Shown: positions 1 through 6,133 of the stretch, piece after piece | Layout: each line of letters starts with the position of its first letter | Position numbering within the stretch: the first letter of the stretch is position 1 | Assembly: GCA_904502185.1 (NCBI GenBank) | Contig: CAJGDX010000068.1 | Coordinates: 1-12,030, forward strand | Length of the DNA: 12,030 bases | Source: an uncultured Bacteroidaceae bacterium | GTDB taxonomy: Bacteria; Bacteroidota; Bacteroidia; Bacteroidales; Bacteroidaceae | Direction: 5' to 3' | Position numbers and translations under genes: made by a program | The notes under the pieces: model-generated | Database searches by the model: none | Told to the model about the DNA's origin: nothing | The model's input: the letters and a program-made list of their open reading frames with translations, nothing else

Positions 1-378
1 AGTGTAATACCATTCTGTCTGGCAGTGATGGCACACCCGGTAATGGACACACTGCGAGTGATGACAATGCGTATGATTAACGGTAACTCACCATTCAAAG
101 CAGACAAAACCCATCTGCACCATGCTATCATAAGCACCGGTGCAAGCCATCTGTTGACTACCACCATTATTATAGCATTGAACATGGCAGTTGTCTCAAC
201 ATGGTACGCTACATTTGCAAACGGAATGACTGCAACGGCACAGCTAATTGCAACAGTTTGCTCCGCAATAGTATTTATAGTACTACCCTACTACCTGATT
301 ACAAAATTTTCGAAAAAGCGATTGCAGACTAAACAGGAACAAGCAATAAACCCAGAAAGCAACAGACAGACTGCATAG
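1..378 (+). CDS. Undecaprenyl-phosphate sugar-1-phosphate transferase (WecA/TagO/Rfe-like), 3' end
   Basis: This is the C-terminal 125 residues of an integral membrane enzyme of the MraY/WecA glycosyltransferase 4 family. The family moves a sugar-1-phosphate (often GlcNAc-1-P) from a UDP-sugar to undecaprenyl phosphate, the first step of O-antigen, capsule or teichoic acid synthesis. The frame is open from base 1, so the 5' end lies outside the window; the ATG at 25 is internal. Numbering from base 1, PVMDT (13-17) is followed by PFKADKTHLHH (31-41), matching the cytoplasmic PF..D..HLHH loop typical of WecA-type enzymes. Two hydrophobic helices (about 46-66 and 78-98) and a short basic tail follow. 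The motif makes the family assignment firm. The sugar substrate cannot be read from this fragment. The gene ends 28 nt before a hairpin shared with the convergent glycosyltransferase gene. Confidence 0.85.
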   Translation, partial: SVIPFCLAVMAHPVMDTLRVMTMRMINGNSPFKADKTHLHHAIISTGASHLLTTTIIIALNMAVVSTWYATFANGMTATAQLIATVCSAIVFIVLPYYLITKFSKKRLQTKQEQAINPESNRQTA

Positions 379-406
379 TATAATCTTACACAACCTGCTA
401 TAAAAC

Positions 407-449
407 AAAAAAGCTTGAAGAGTACAAATACGACTCAACAAGCTTTTTT
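407..449. terminator. Bidirectional intrinsic terminator between convergent genes
   Basis: Arms AAAAAAGCTTG (407-417) and CAAGCTTTTTT (439-449) are perfect 11-bp reverse complements. The interior contains a second paired GAGT/ACTC (420-423 and 433-436), separated from the outer stem by an AA/AA internal loop. The A-run on one side and T-run on the other give a U-tract in either direction, as expected between the rightward gene ending at 378 and the leftward gene ending at 453. The stem has only four G/C pairs in its outer part, so efficiency is uncertain. Confidence 0.75.
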
Positions 450-452
450 ATT

Positions 453-1226
453 TTACATGTTTATTATGCGCAACCTGAGTTTCTTTAAAACATAACAAGG
501 GAAGAAAGCAAAGAGGAATACAAGCCACGCACGCACTGCGCTGTATCCGAGTACTTCCTTATAAACTCGAAGATTGAATTTGACCAAAGAAAATTTGTTA
601 TGCGACAAAGAACCTTTGCGTATGCTATAAAATGCCAAAGGCTGAAGAAGGCCATGCGCCTCTTTTGCACGCTTCAGAAGTTCTATCTTATACGCCCAGT
701 CCTGACGTCTGCGCAACGAGGGCATATAAACTTTTCCTATCGTCTTTGTATCATATATGCAAGTAAGAAAACCAATACTATCATCAAGCAACATATGACG
801 ATAACTTATACGTTTAAAAGCTACTACAATTCCTGTAACATTAGCTTCCTCGTCACAAGTATAATATGACGAATAGCATACAGAAATGTTATTCTTCGCC
901 ATATAATCCAACTGAACCTGAAGTTTTTCGGGAAGCCACCAATCATCATCATCACAGAATGCAATATAACGTCCCTTGGCATGCTTTATCGACTCGTTGC
1001 GTGTAATACCGGCACCAACATTCTTATCCTGGATAAACAGTTTTATACGTTTATCCTTGTTGACATACTCCATTATAACGTCACGAGAGTTATCGGTTGA
1101 ACAATCATCAGTTATGAGAAGTTCCCAATTAGTGTAAGTCTGCGCAATAACAGACTCAATCAATCTCGCAATATATTGCTCAGAGTTATATGATGATGTT
1201 ATAATTGATACTAAACCGTCTTCCAT
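453..1226 (-). CDS. Family 2 glycosyltransferase
   Basis: A 257-residue GT-A fold glycosyltransferase (GT2), which transfers a sugar from a nucleotide donor to a growing surface glycan on the cytoplasmic face of the membrane. The N-terminus has the typical VSIITSSYNSEQYIARLIES strand-loop-helix (6-25), TDDCSTD (39-45) follows, and the metal-binding acidic run CDDDDWW is at 91-97. RRRQDW (172-177) sits where GT2 enzymes carry the catalytic ED/QDW motif. The length is normal for single-domain GT2. Residues 230-247 are hydrophobic and may attach the protein to the membrane. The start at MEDGLVS places the first beta strand directly after the initiator. The gene points toward the WecA-like gene and has its own promoter candidate, so it is probably a separate transcription unit at the edge of a polysaccharide locus. 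Donor and acceptor are unknown. Confidence 0.88.
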   Translation of the reverse strand: MEDGLVSIITSSYNSEQYIARLIESVIAQTYTNWELLITDDCSTDNSRDVIMEYVNKDKRIKLFIQDKNVGAGITRNESIKHAKGRYIAFCDDDDWWLPEKLQVQLDYMAKNNISVCYSSYYTCDEEANVTGIVVAFKRISYRHMLLDDSIGFLTCIYDTKTIGKVYMPSLRRRQDWAYKIELLKRAKEAHGLLQPLAFYSIRKGSLSHNKFSLVKFNLRVYKEVLGYSAVRAWLVFLFAFFPCYVLKKLRLRIINM

Positions 1227-1552
1227 ATTAATAAATTGTTCTACCGCTGCTAAGCATCAGTTTCAATTAGCTGCTGCGACACAATGCACACAACAGCCAT
1301 ACACAAATACAAATATATGGCAAAATCCATATTAAACCAAATATCTGACAAAAACAATCAACCCCCAATTAACAAACCTGCACAAAGATTGCTTCATAAT
1401 GCATACTTACATAATAAGTAACAAGTCACTATGTCCGTCTGAATTCTATTCTGCGAAGTTACTGCTTTTATATAAATAAAAAAAACAATTTACGCAGTAT
1501 TAACCAAAAACGGGAAAACTATTAAATGAGAGCTCCGATAAAGCCTAAAATA
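1227..1552. other. 326-bp AT-rich intergenic region
   Basis: This stretch separates the stop of the leftward lipoprotein gene (1553) from the start of the leftward glycosyltransferase gene (1226). I see no coding sequence in it. The half next to the glycosyltransferase contains a Bacteroidetes-type promoter candidate at 1310-1341. The half next to the lipoprotein gene holds an A-rich run near 1477-1489 (a T-run on the transcribed minus strand), but I could not find a strong stem in front of it, so a terminator there is not supported. Confidence 0.6.
1310..1341 (-). promoter_or_regulatory. Bacteroidetes-type promoter for the glycosyltransferase gene
   Basis: On the minus strand, TTTG (1341-1338) is separated by 20 nt from TATATTTG (1317-1310). 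This matches the TTTG and TAnnTTTG elements used by the Bacteroidetes primary sigma factor with near-normal spacing. Transcription would start around 1303, leaving a leader of roughly 75 nt before the ATG at 1226. Confidence 0.55.
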
Positions 1553-1963
1553 TCAGAACTTTTTAAAACGCAGTATGGAAAAGTTTGATTTGAGAATAAG
1601 TCTTTTAACATCCAACGCCTCAACGCAAAAACGTTGTTCAGTAGCATCCATTGCATAAGCATGCAACAAGGAAGATGAAACACTATCGTCTATCATCCAC
1701 ACAAACAAAGAATCACCCTTGTGACTGAATCGAGCATAACAAGAACCTGCATCACCACGGAATTGCATCAAGTCCAGCTGCACAGCCATAAAATAACTAT
1801 TCTGTTCAAGCTCCTTAACTTCACCTGTAGCTGCATATTCCACCTCCATCAGTTTCCAAAAACCACCCAGTTCGCCATTGTCATCAGCCTTTTGGCACGA
1901 AGAAAAGGCAAACAGCAACAGGAGCAACAACAATCTGTATTTGTATAAAAAGCCACAATTCAT
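1553..1963 (-). CDS. Small lipoprotein, lipocalin-like
   Basis: A 136-residue protein starting with a basic segment, seven consecutive leucines and a lipobox FSSC, so Cys23 is the predicted lipidated residue after signal peptidase II cleavage. The mature part is about 114 residues and begins with a short acidic linker. GGFWKLMEVEY (33-43) resembles the first strand of the small 'lipocalin-like' lipoproteins common in Bacteroidetes, which often open with a G.W.L pattern. The rest alternates short hydrophobic strands with charged turns, consistent with a beta barrel. I do not recognise a specific family with confidence and no function can be assigned. It begins 34 nt after the stop of the antiporter gene on the same strand, with no clear promoter between, so co-transcription is likely. 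The most probable location is the periplasmic or outer face of the envelope. Confidence 0.7.
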   Translation of the reverse strand: MNCGFLYKYRLLLLLLLFAFSSCQKADDNGELGGFWKLMEVEYAATGEVKELEQNSYFMAVQLDLMQFRGDAGSCYARFSHKGDSLFVWMIDDSVSSSLLHAYAMDATEQRFCVEALDVKRLILKSNFSILRFKKF

Positions 1964-1997
1964 AAGTCACAAATTTCAGTGTTTACAAAACATCGTA

Positions 1998-3482
1998 TCA
2001 GTCAACATTTTCTGGTTCGTCGACGACCTCAGAGGGTACAGTCACGCCATCCGTACGCAATATTTTGTAATTTAATTTCGCGATAAGTATGGACATCAGC
2101 GGACTCAGTATATTAAAGAAGCAGAAGGGAGCAAAGAGCAATGTTGGCACACCAAGCACCATACTCTGAACCACTCCGCAGGTGTTCCATGGAATGAGCA
2201 CAGATACGACTGTTGCCGAATCCTCCGTCGCACGGCTGAGCACACGTCTGTCAACTCCTAACCTGTCAAAGCTTCCTTTGTTCAAGTCGCAGGCAAGAAT
2301 TATCGACATAAACTGGTCGCCGGTGCAGCAATTGAAGAATATTCCCGAAAAGACTGTTGACGAAACAGCCCCCACGACACTTTTCACACCCTTGAGCAAA
2401 GTACGTGTGATAGCACCCATCATTCCGCTGCCCACCATCACTCCGCCGAAACACATAGCAGTGAGTACCAGCCATATAACATTCATTGCACCACCCATGC
2501 CACGGGTTGCCACCAGGCTGTTGAGCACCTCATTTCCCGTGTCAATAGCTGTAGAATTACAGCAAGCTGTCATAACGCCCAACGCAGCTGCACGGAAGTC
2601 AAGAACATCGCCGCCACCAATCTGAGCAACGAGCGAAGGCTGAAATATCAACATCGCCACGCATGCCGACAGCATCGACAGGAAAAGAGTAACCAATGCC
2701 GGCACTTTGAAAGCTATCAGTGCAAAGGTAATGAGCGGCACAATCAACAACCAGGGAGAAATATTAAAACTGCCCTGAAGCGCCACAATAAGTTCGCTGG
2801 ACATAGCATTGCTGCTATCGTACAGACACAAACCTGCAACTGTATAAATGACAAGCGCCACCACAAAGCTCGGCACAGTCGTGTACATCATATAACGTAT
2901 ATGAGCAAACAGCGGAACTTTGGCAGTAGAGGCGGCAAGCACAGTCGTATCCGACAATGCCGACATTTTATCACCGAAATATGCGCCGGAAATCACTGCA
3001 CCGGCGGTCCACCATTCGGGAAATCCGTTTGAATATCCTATTCCCATCAGGGCTACACCTATTGTGGCACAAGTAGTCCACGAGCTACCGGTGACAACAC
3101 TGACCACCGCACAGATGATGCACGCTGTGACAAGAAAAACCGAAGGATGCAGTATCTGCAATCCATAGCAGATAAGCGTAGGTACCACGCCGCTTATCAT
3201 CCACGTTCCAGCGATGGCACCGATAAAAAGGAATATAAGTATAGAACCGCTTGACGAGAAAATATTTTTGGCAATAGCACCCTCTAACTGTTCCCAACTC
3301 ACACCATACAGCAGCATTGATAATCCTGCAGCAACTGCAGTCGTCAATATCAGCGCTAACTGACTTCCGCCGTCCAGGGCATCAGCACCTTTCAACATTA
3401 TCACTATACCTAACAACACTGCCAACAACACGATAGGTATAATAGAAACCGCGAATGAGGGTTCTTTTCTTGTTTTTTCCAT
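1998..3482 (-). CDS. nhaC: Na+/H+ antiporter, NhaC family
   Basis: A 494-residue polytopic inner-membrane protein of the NhaC family, which exchanges Na+ (in some members with malate or lactate) for H+. Many hydrophobic helices (about 11-12) span the sequence. Two blocks are family signatures: GSSWTTCATIGVALMGIG (132-149) and GAYFGDKMSALSDTTVLA (166-183). A later NCCTGDQF segment is also typical. The reading frame stays open to 3779, but the true start is the ATG at 3482 (MEKTRKEPSF). It gives the normal family length, is followed directly by the first helix, and avoids a 200-bp antisense overlap with the neighbouring hydrolase gene. A promoter -7 motif lies 30 bp upstream of this start. The short C-terminal tail is acidic (EVVDEPENVD). 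The lipoprotein gene follows on the same strand. Substrate specificity beyond cation/proton exchange cannot be read. Confidence 0.9.
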   Translation of the reverse strand: MEKTRKEPSFAVSIIPIVLLAVLLGIVIMLKGADALDGGSQLALILTTAVAAGLSMLLYGVSWEQLEGAIAKNIFSSSGSILIFLFIGAIAGTWMISGVVPTLICYGLQILHPSVFLVTACIICAVVSVVTGSSWTTCATIGVALMGIGYSNGFPEWWTAGAVISGAYFGDKMSALSDTTVLAASTAKVPLFAHIRYMMYTTVPSFVVALVIYTVAGLCLYDSSNAMSSELIVALQGSFNISPWLLIVPLITFALIAFKVPALVTLFLSMLSACVAMLIFQPSLVAQIGGGDVLDFRAAALGVMTACCNSTAIDTGNEVLNSLVATRGMGGAMNVIWLVLTAMCFGGVMVGSGMMGAITRTLLKGVKSVVGAVSSTVFSGIFFNCCTGDQFMSIILACDLNKGSFDRLGVDRRVLSRATEDSATVVSVLIPWNTCGVVQSMVLGVPTLLFAPFCFFNILSPLMSILIAKLNYKILRTDGVTVPSEVVDEPENVD

Positions 3483-3511
3483 AAATCCCAAAAAATTATT
3501 CAAAACGAATG

Positions 3512-3519
3512 CAAAGATA
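3512..3519 (-). promoter_or_regulatory. Putative -7 element for nhaC
   Basis: On the minus strand this reads TATCTTTG, an exact fit to TAnnTTTG, 30 bp before the ATG at 3482. No good TTTG is found 19-21 nt further upstream; the spacing region is only AT-rich. It supports the internal start chosen for nhaC. Confidence 0.45.
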
Positions 3520-3542
3520 AAGTAATATTCTAAAAATAGAAC

Positions 3543-3550
3543 TATCTTTA
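3543..3550 (+). promoter_or_regulatory. Possible -7 element for the GH5 gene
   Basis: TATCTTTA differs from TAnnTTTG at the last base and lies 23 bp before the ATG at 3574. No TTTG element is seen at the right distance upstream. It is divergent from, and only 23 bp away from, the nhaC -7 candidate, so the two promoters would overlap. Confidence 0.3.
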
Positions 3551-3573
3551 CAGCAAACAACTGAAAAGAAATT

Positions 3574-4794
3574 ATGTATATCAAGAGAATATCCACGCTA
3601 TTACTGACAGCACTGCTATTGACCATAACCCCCACCCTTGCATGGGAAGGAATGTATATGCCCCGTCTGCGGGTAGAAGGACGCCACCTAAAAGACCCGG
3701 CAGGAAACATCGTAAAACTGCACGGATACGCACAAACCTTCAGTCCATGGTTCAACGAGCGAGGCAGCAAATGGAACAACTACGACGTTGAAGGCTGCCT
3801 GAGATATAACAAAAAAATCATCGACGACATAATGAAAGCCGGATGGATGATGAATTTTGTACGCATGCACATGGACCCCTACTGGTCGAACATGCCCGGC
3901 CGCCGTGTCAAAGGCGAAAACGACATTTCGGCGTTCGATTTCAATCGCTTCACAAAATACCTCGACGAAGTATTCATTCCCATGGCAGAATATGCCATCA
4001 GCAAAGGAATGTACGTGGTGATGCGCCCTCCCGGCGTATGTCCTGAAAAGATTGCGGTTGGCGACGAATATCAGCAATATCTGATAAAAGTGTGGAAACA
4101 TGTCGCAAGCCACAAAAAGCTGAAAAACCACCCCAACATAATGTTCGAGCTTGCCAACGAACCCATACACATTCTTGGAAGCGACAACAGCTACGGAGGA
4201 TGGTCGCTGGCGCATTTCGAGCAGCTGAGCATATATTTTCAAAAAATAGTTGACACTATCCGAGGCGAAGGATGCAACAACATTCTGTGGATTCCCGGAC
4301 TGGGCTATCAGTCGAAATACGCAGGATACGCGACCTACCCTATTAAAGGCAAGAATATCGGATATGCCGTACACATCTACCCAGGATGGTTCGGCAGCAG
4401 CCACAGCTACGAAGCATTCAAAAAGGGTTGGCGCGAGGACGTGCAGCCAGTGGGCGATTTTGCACCCATAATGATAACAGAAATGGACTGGGCCGACAAG
4501 AAATACAATGCCTCGTGGGGAAAAGCACATACAGGAGTGGCTGGCGACAAGAATTTTGGAGCTAACTTCAAGAAAATCACCGATGATGCGGGAAATGTAA
4601 GCTGGTTGCTATTCACGTCACCCGAGCATCTGGCTGCTTTTAAAGATGAGCCGGCAGCAGATGGCAACTACACATTCCTGACCGACCCCGAAGCATGCCC
4701 ATGGCCCATATACCACTGGTACCAGGAATACGCATGCGACAACTACCCAAGAAAAAAGGCATCAATATTCAGCTTCAAGAAAAGAAAAAAGTAA
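3574..4794 (+). CDS. Secreted glycoside hydrolase family 5 (cellulase-like)
   Basis: A 406-residue exported hydrolase with a GH5-type (alpha/beta)8 barrel, which cleaves beta-linked glycans with retention of configuration. Residues 1-23 form a Sec signal peptide (basic MYIKR, leucine-rich core, probable cleavage after TLA). Visible catalytic-site features in order: NFVRMH (94-99, with the conserved Arg97), FELANEP (191-197, Glu196 as acid/base), HIYPG (from His267) and ITEMDW (301-306, Glu303 as nucleophile). The order and spacing fit a single-domain GH5. There is no carbohydrate-binding module. The C-terminus ends in a short lysine/arginine-rich tail (about 393-406), which is unusual. No SusC/SusD or other polysaccharide-utilisation genes are adjacent, so context does not tell the substrate: cellulose, mixed-linkage glucan, mannan and host or self glycans all remain possible. 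Confidence 0.87.
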   Translation: MYIKRISTLLLTALLLTITPTLAWEGMYMPRLRVEGRHLKDPAGNIVKLHGYAQTFSPWFNERGSKWNNYDVEGCLRYNKKIIDDIMKAGWMMNFVRMHMDPYWSNMPGRRVKGENDISAFDFNRFTKYLDEVFIPMAEYAISKGMYVVMRPPGVCPEKIAVGDEYQQYLIKVWKHVASHKKLKNHPNIMFELANEPIHILGSDNSYGGWSLAHFEQLSIYFQKIVDTIRGEGCNNILWIPGLGYQSKYAGYATYPIKGKNIGYAVHIYPGWFGSSHSYEAFKKGWREDVQPVGDFAPIMITEMDWADKKYNASWGKAHTGVAGDKNFGANFKKITDDAGNVSWLLFTSPEHLAAFKDEPAADGNYTFLTDPEACPWPIYHWYQEYACDNYPRKKASIFSFKKRKK

Positions 4795-4860
4795 AACCCA
4801 CAGACACAGCAAGTTACGCACATACACTTTGCACACCGATGCACTTTTAACAAACTTTTC

Positions 4861-4891
4861 TTGGAAGTTATCGAATATTTATATTTCTTTG
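4861..4891 (+). promoter_or_regulatory. Possible promoter for the sigma factor gene
   Basis: TTGG (4861-4864) is followed after 19 nt by TTTCTTTG (4884-4891), one mismatch from TAnnTTTG. Transcription would begin near 4898 and give an untranslated leader of about 150 nt before the ATG at 5049. The surrounding interval 4795-5048 contains no convincing gene. Confidence 0.4.
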
Positions 4892-5048
4892 CAAACGCAA
4901 GGAGAACGGAATTATTGTGAAGATTGACACAAACAATACGTATCCGCTCCGCACAAGCAAATTTAAAAGCCAATAAATCAATTTATTAACCCTCAAAAAC
5001 CGATTGCCTATAGAAAAACAATTACTCCAAACAAAAGAATAAAACACA

Positions 5049-5648
5049 ATGAGTAATTTAAAGACGTTGACCGACGACCAGTTGGTCGCCCTTTATTTGG
5101 AAGGCAGTAACAAGGCATTCGACGAATTGTTGAATCGCCATAAAGAGAGGTTATATTCCTATATACATTTCATAGTACGTTCACACGATGTAGCCGAAGA
5201 TCTCTTCCAGGAGACATTCGTCAAAGCCATCGTAACCATGCAGCAAGGCCGTTACAACAGCGACGGCAAGTTCTCGGCATGGCTCACTCGCATAGCCCAT
5301 AATCTGGTGATAGACCGTTTCCGTCAGGAAAGAAACGAAAATGTGATTTCCAACGACGAGAGCGAGGTAGACCTTTTCAACAACAGCGCATACAGCGAAG
5401 GCACCATCGAGTCGCGCATGGTCAACGAGCAGGTGCTGAAAGATGTGCGCCGTCTTGTAGACCACCTGCCCGACTGCCAGCGCGAAGTAATCTATATGCG
5501 ATTCTACCAGTCATTGTCATTCAAGGACATAGCAACCATTACAGGAGTAAGCATAAACACAGCATTGGGACGTGTAAGGTATGCCCTGATAAATCTCCGA
5601 CGCATAGCTGAAGAGAAAAACATCAGCCTGGCATTGGAAACTGTTTAA
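5049..5648 (+). CDS. RNA polymerase sigma factor, ECF (sigma-70 family)
   Basis: A 199-residue two-domain extracytoplasmic-function sigma factor that directs RNA polymerase to a specific promoter set. Region 2 covers about residues 22-95: the AFDELLNRH helix, VAEDLFQETFVKA (48-60, core-polymerase and -10 contact) and FSAWLTRIAHNLVIDRFR (75-92). A polar acidic linker (about 93-120) follows. Region 4 covers about 128-185, with LPDCQREVIYMRF (140-152) and the helix-turn-helix LSFKDIATITGVSINTALGR (156-175). Length and domain order are normal for ECF sigma factors. Anti-sigma factors are usually encoded just downstream, but the next gene encodes only a small soluble protein with no membrane segment. 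Control may therefore be transcriptional, through that small protein, or by an unlinked anti-sigma. The regulon cannot be inferred from the window. Confidence 0.93.
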   Translation: MSNLKTLTDDQLVALYLEGSNKAFDELLNRHKERLYSYIHFIVRSHDVAEDLFQETFVKAIVTMQQGRYNSDGKFSAWLTRIAHNLVIDRFRQERNENVISNDESEVDLFNNSAYSEGTIESRMVNEQVLKDVRRLVDHLPDCQREVIYMRFYQSLSFKDIATITGVSINTALGRVRYALINLRRIAEEKNISLALETV

Positions 5649-5685
5649 GAAAATAATTAAACAAAAAAGAGAGTCCCTACAATAA

Positions 5686-5715
5686 ATCTGTTTATGGCAC
5701 GTTATAATAACAGAT
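5686..5715. repeat. Inverted repeat between the sigma gene and the small downstream gene
   Basis: Perfect 7-bp arms ATCTGTT (5686-5692) and AACAGAT (5709-5715) are separated by 16 nt. The repeat lies in the 81-bp gap between the sigma factor stop and the next ATG. There is no T-run after it, so it is not a standard terminator. It could be an RNA hairpin that adjusts relative expression, or a dyad operator. Confidence 0.4.
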
Positions 5716-5729
5716 AACCCAAAAAACAG

Positions 5730-5915
5730 ATGCCTATGAACAACATCTTTACCCCAAAACTTAAAAAGATAGAGCAACAGGTGAGTGCAGCAATGCGCAA
5801 CGAAAAGTCCTACTCTCCCAAAGAAAGCACATTGGAATTCATCAAGGATTTTGCAAGGAACTTCCGCGTCGACAAAGAGACAGAAGTTACCATTCAAAGC
5901 TTCATACTAAACTAA
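5730..5915 (+). CDS. Small soluble protein of unknown function downstream of the sigma factor
   Basis: A 61-residue open frame (59 if the ATG at 5736 is used) placed between the ECF sigma factor gene and a strong terminator. This position, the direction and the absence of any competing frame suggest it is a real gene co-transcribed with the sigma factor. The product is strongly charged, mixing many Lys/Arg with Glu/Asp. It has no signal peptide and no membrane helix. It seems mainly helical: an N-terminal amphipathic segment (PKLKKIEQQVSAAMRNE), then STLEFIKDFARNFRV, then a short hydrophobic C-terminal strand TIQSFILN. I do not recognise a family. It could modulate the sigma factor or be an unrelated small protein; neither is shown. 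The start codon choice between 5730 and 5736 is undecided. Confidence 0.65.
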   Translation: MPMNNIFTPKLKKIEQQVSAAMRNEKSYSPKESTLEFIKDFARNFRVDKETEVTIQSFILN

Positions 5916-5924
5916 AGACACTAC

Positions 5925-5959
5925 AAACGTGTGCAGCGATCGCTGCACACGTTTTTTTT
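5925..5959 (+). terminator. Strong intrinsic terminator (30-bp perfect palindrome plus T-run)
   Basis: Bases 5925-5954 are a perfect palindrome centred at 5939/5940, with a GC-rich core of GTGTGCAGC paired to GCTGCACAC around a GATC loop. A run of eight T follows (5952-5959). It lies 9 nt after the stop of the small gene and ends the sigma factor unit. The A-run on the left is too short for efficient termination from the other side. Confidence 0.92.
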
Positions 5960-6067
5960 AGGACATCTATGCCATTGTCATACAAATTCACAAATTCACC
6001 CTGCAACATTCCGCCGATTTAAACAGAGAATCGGCATTAAAAGGGCGCAATGTAATACCCTCAAAAC

Positions 6068-6098
6068 TTTGAAAGTTAGGAATAAGTTCGTAACTTTG
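6068..6098 (+). promoter_or_regulatory. Strong Bacteroidetes-type promoter of the DUF4831-ffh operon
   Basis: TTTG (6068-6071), 19 nt, then TAACTTTG (6091-6098): both elements match the TTTG / TAnnTTTG consensus exactly with standard spacing. Transcription would start near 6105, about 29 nt before the ATG at 6134. This is the clearest promoter in the window and no other comparable motif is seen in the gaps between the five following genes. Confidence 0.8.
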
Positions 6099-6133
6099 CA
6101 AAATATACCAATCACAACCTAAAAAGAAATATT

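Noticed and set aside
3483..3779. N-terminal extension of the antiporter frame by 99 codons
   Set aside because: It would be antisense to the signal peptide region of the hydrolase gene, lies beyond the -7 promoter motif at 3512-3519, and makes the protein far longer than NhaC family members.
3688..4530. A 280-codon frame on the minus strand inside the GH5 gene
   Set aside because: It is fully antisense to a gene with intact catalytic motifs, and the product is a composition-biased string of Val/Phe/Cys with no recognisable domain.
4917..4976. A 19-codon GTG-started frame (VKIDTNNTYP...) in the sigma factor leader, preceded by AGGAG
   Set aside because: Bacteroidetes rarely use Shine-Dalgarno sequences, the frame is very short, GTG is a weak start, and no attenuator hairpin follows. 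Chance is the simplest explanation.
5925..5959. The 30-bp perfect palindrome as a protein-binding or recombination site
   Set aside because: Its GC core, short loop, following T-run and position 9 nt after a stop codon are exactly what an intrinsic terminator requires.
5931..6122. A 63-codon frame starting inside the terminator palindrome
   Set aside because: It begins within the terminator stem, runs over the strong promoter at 6068-6098, and has no domain-like features.
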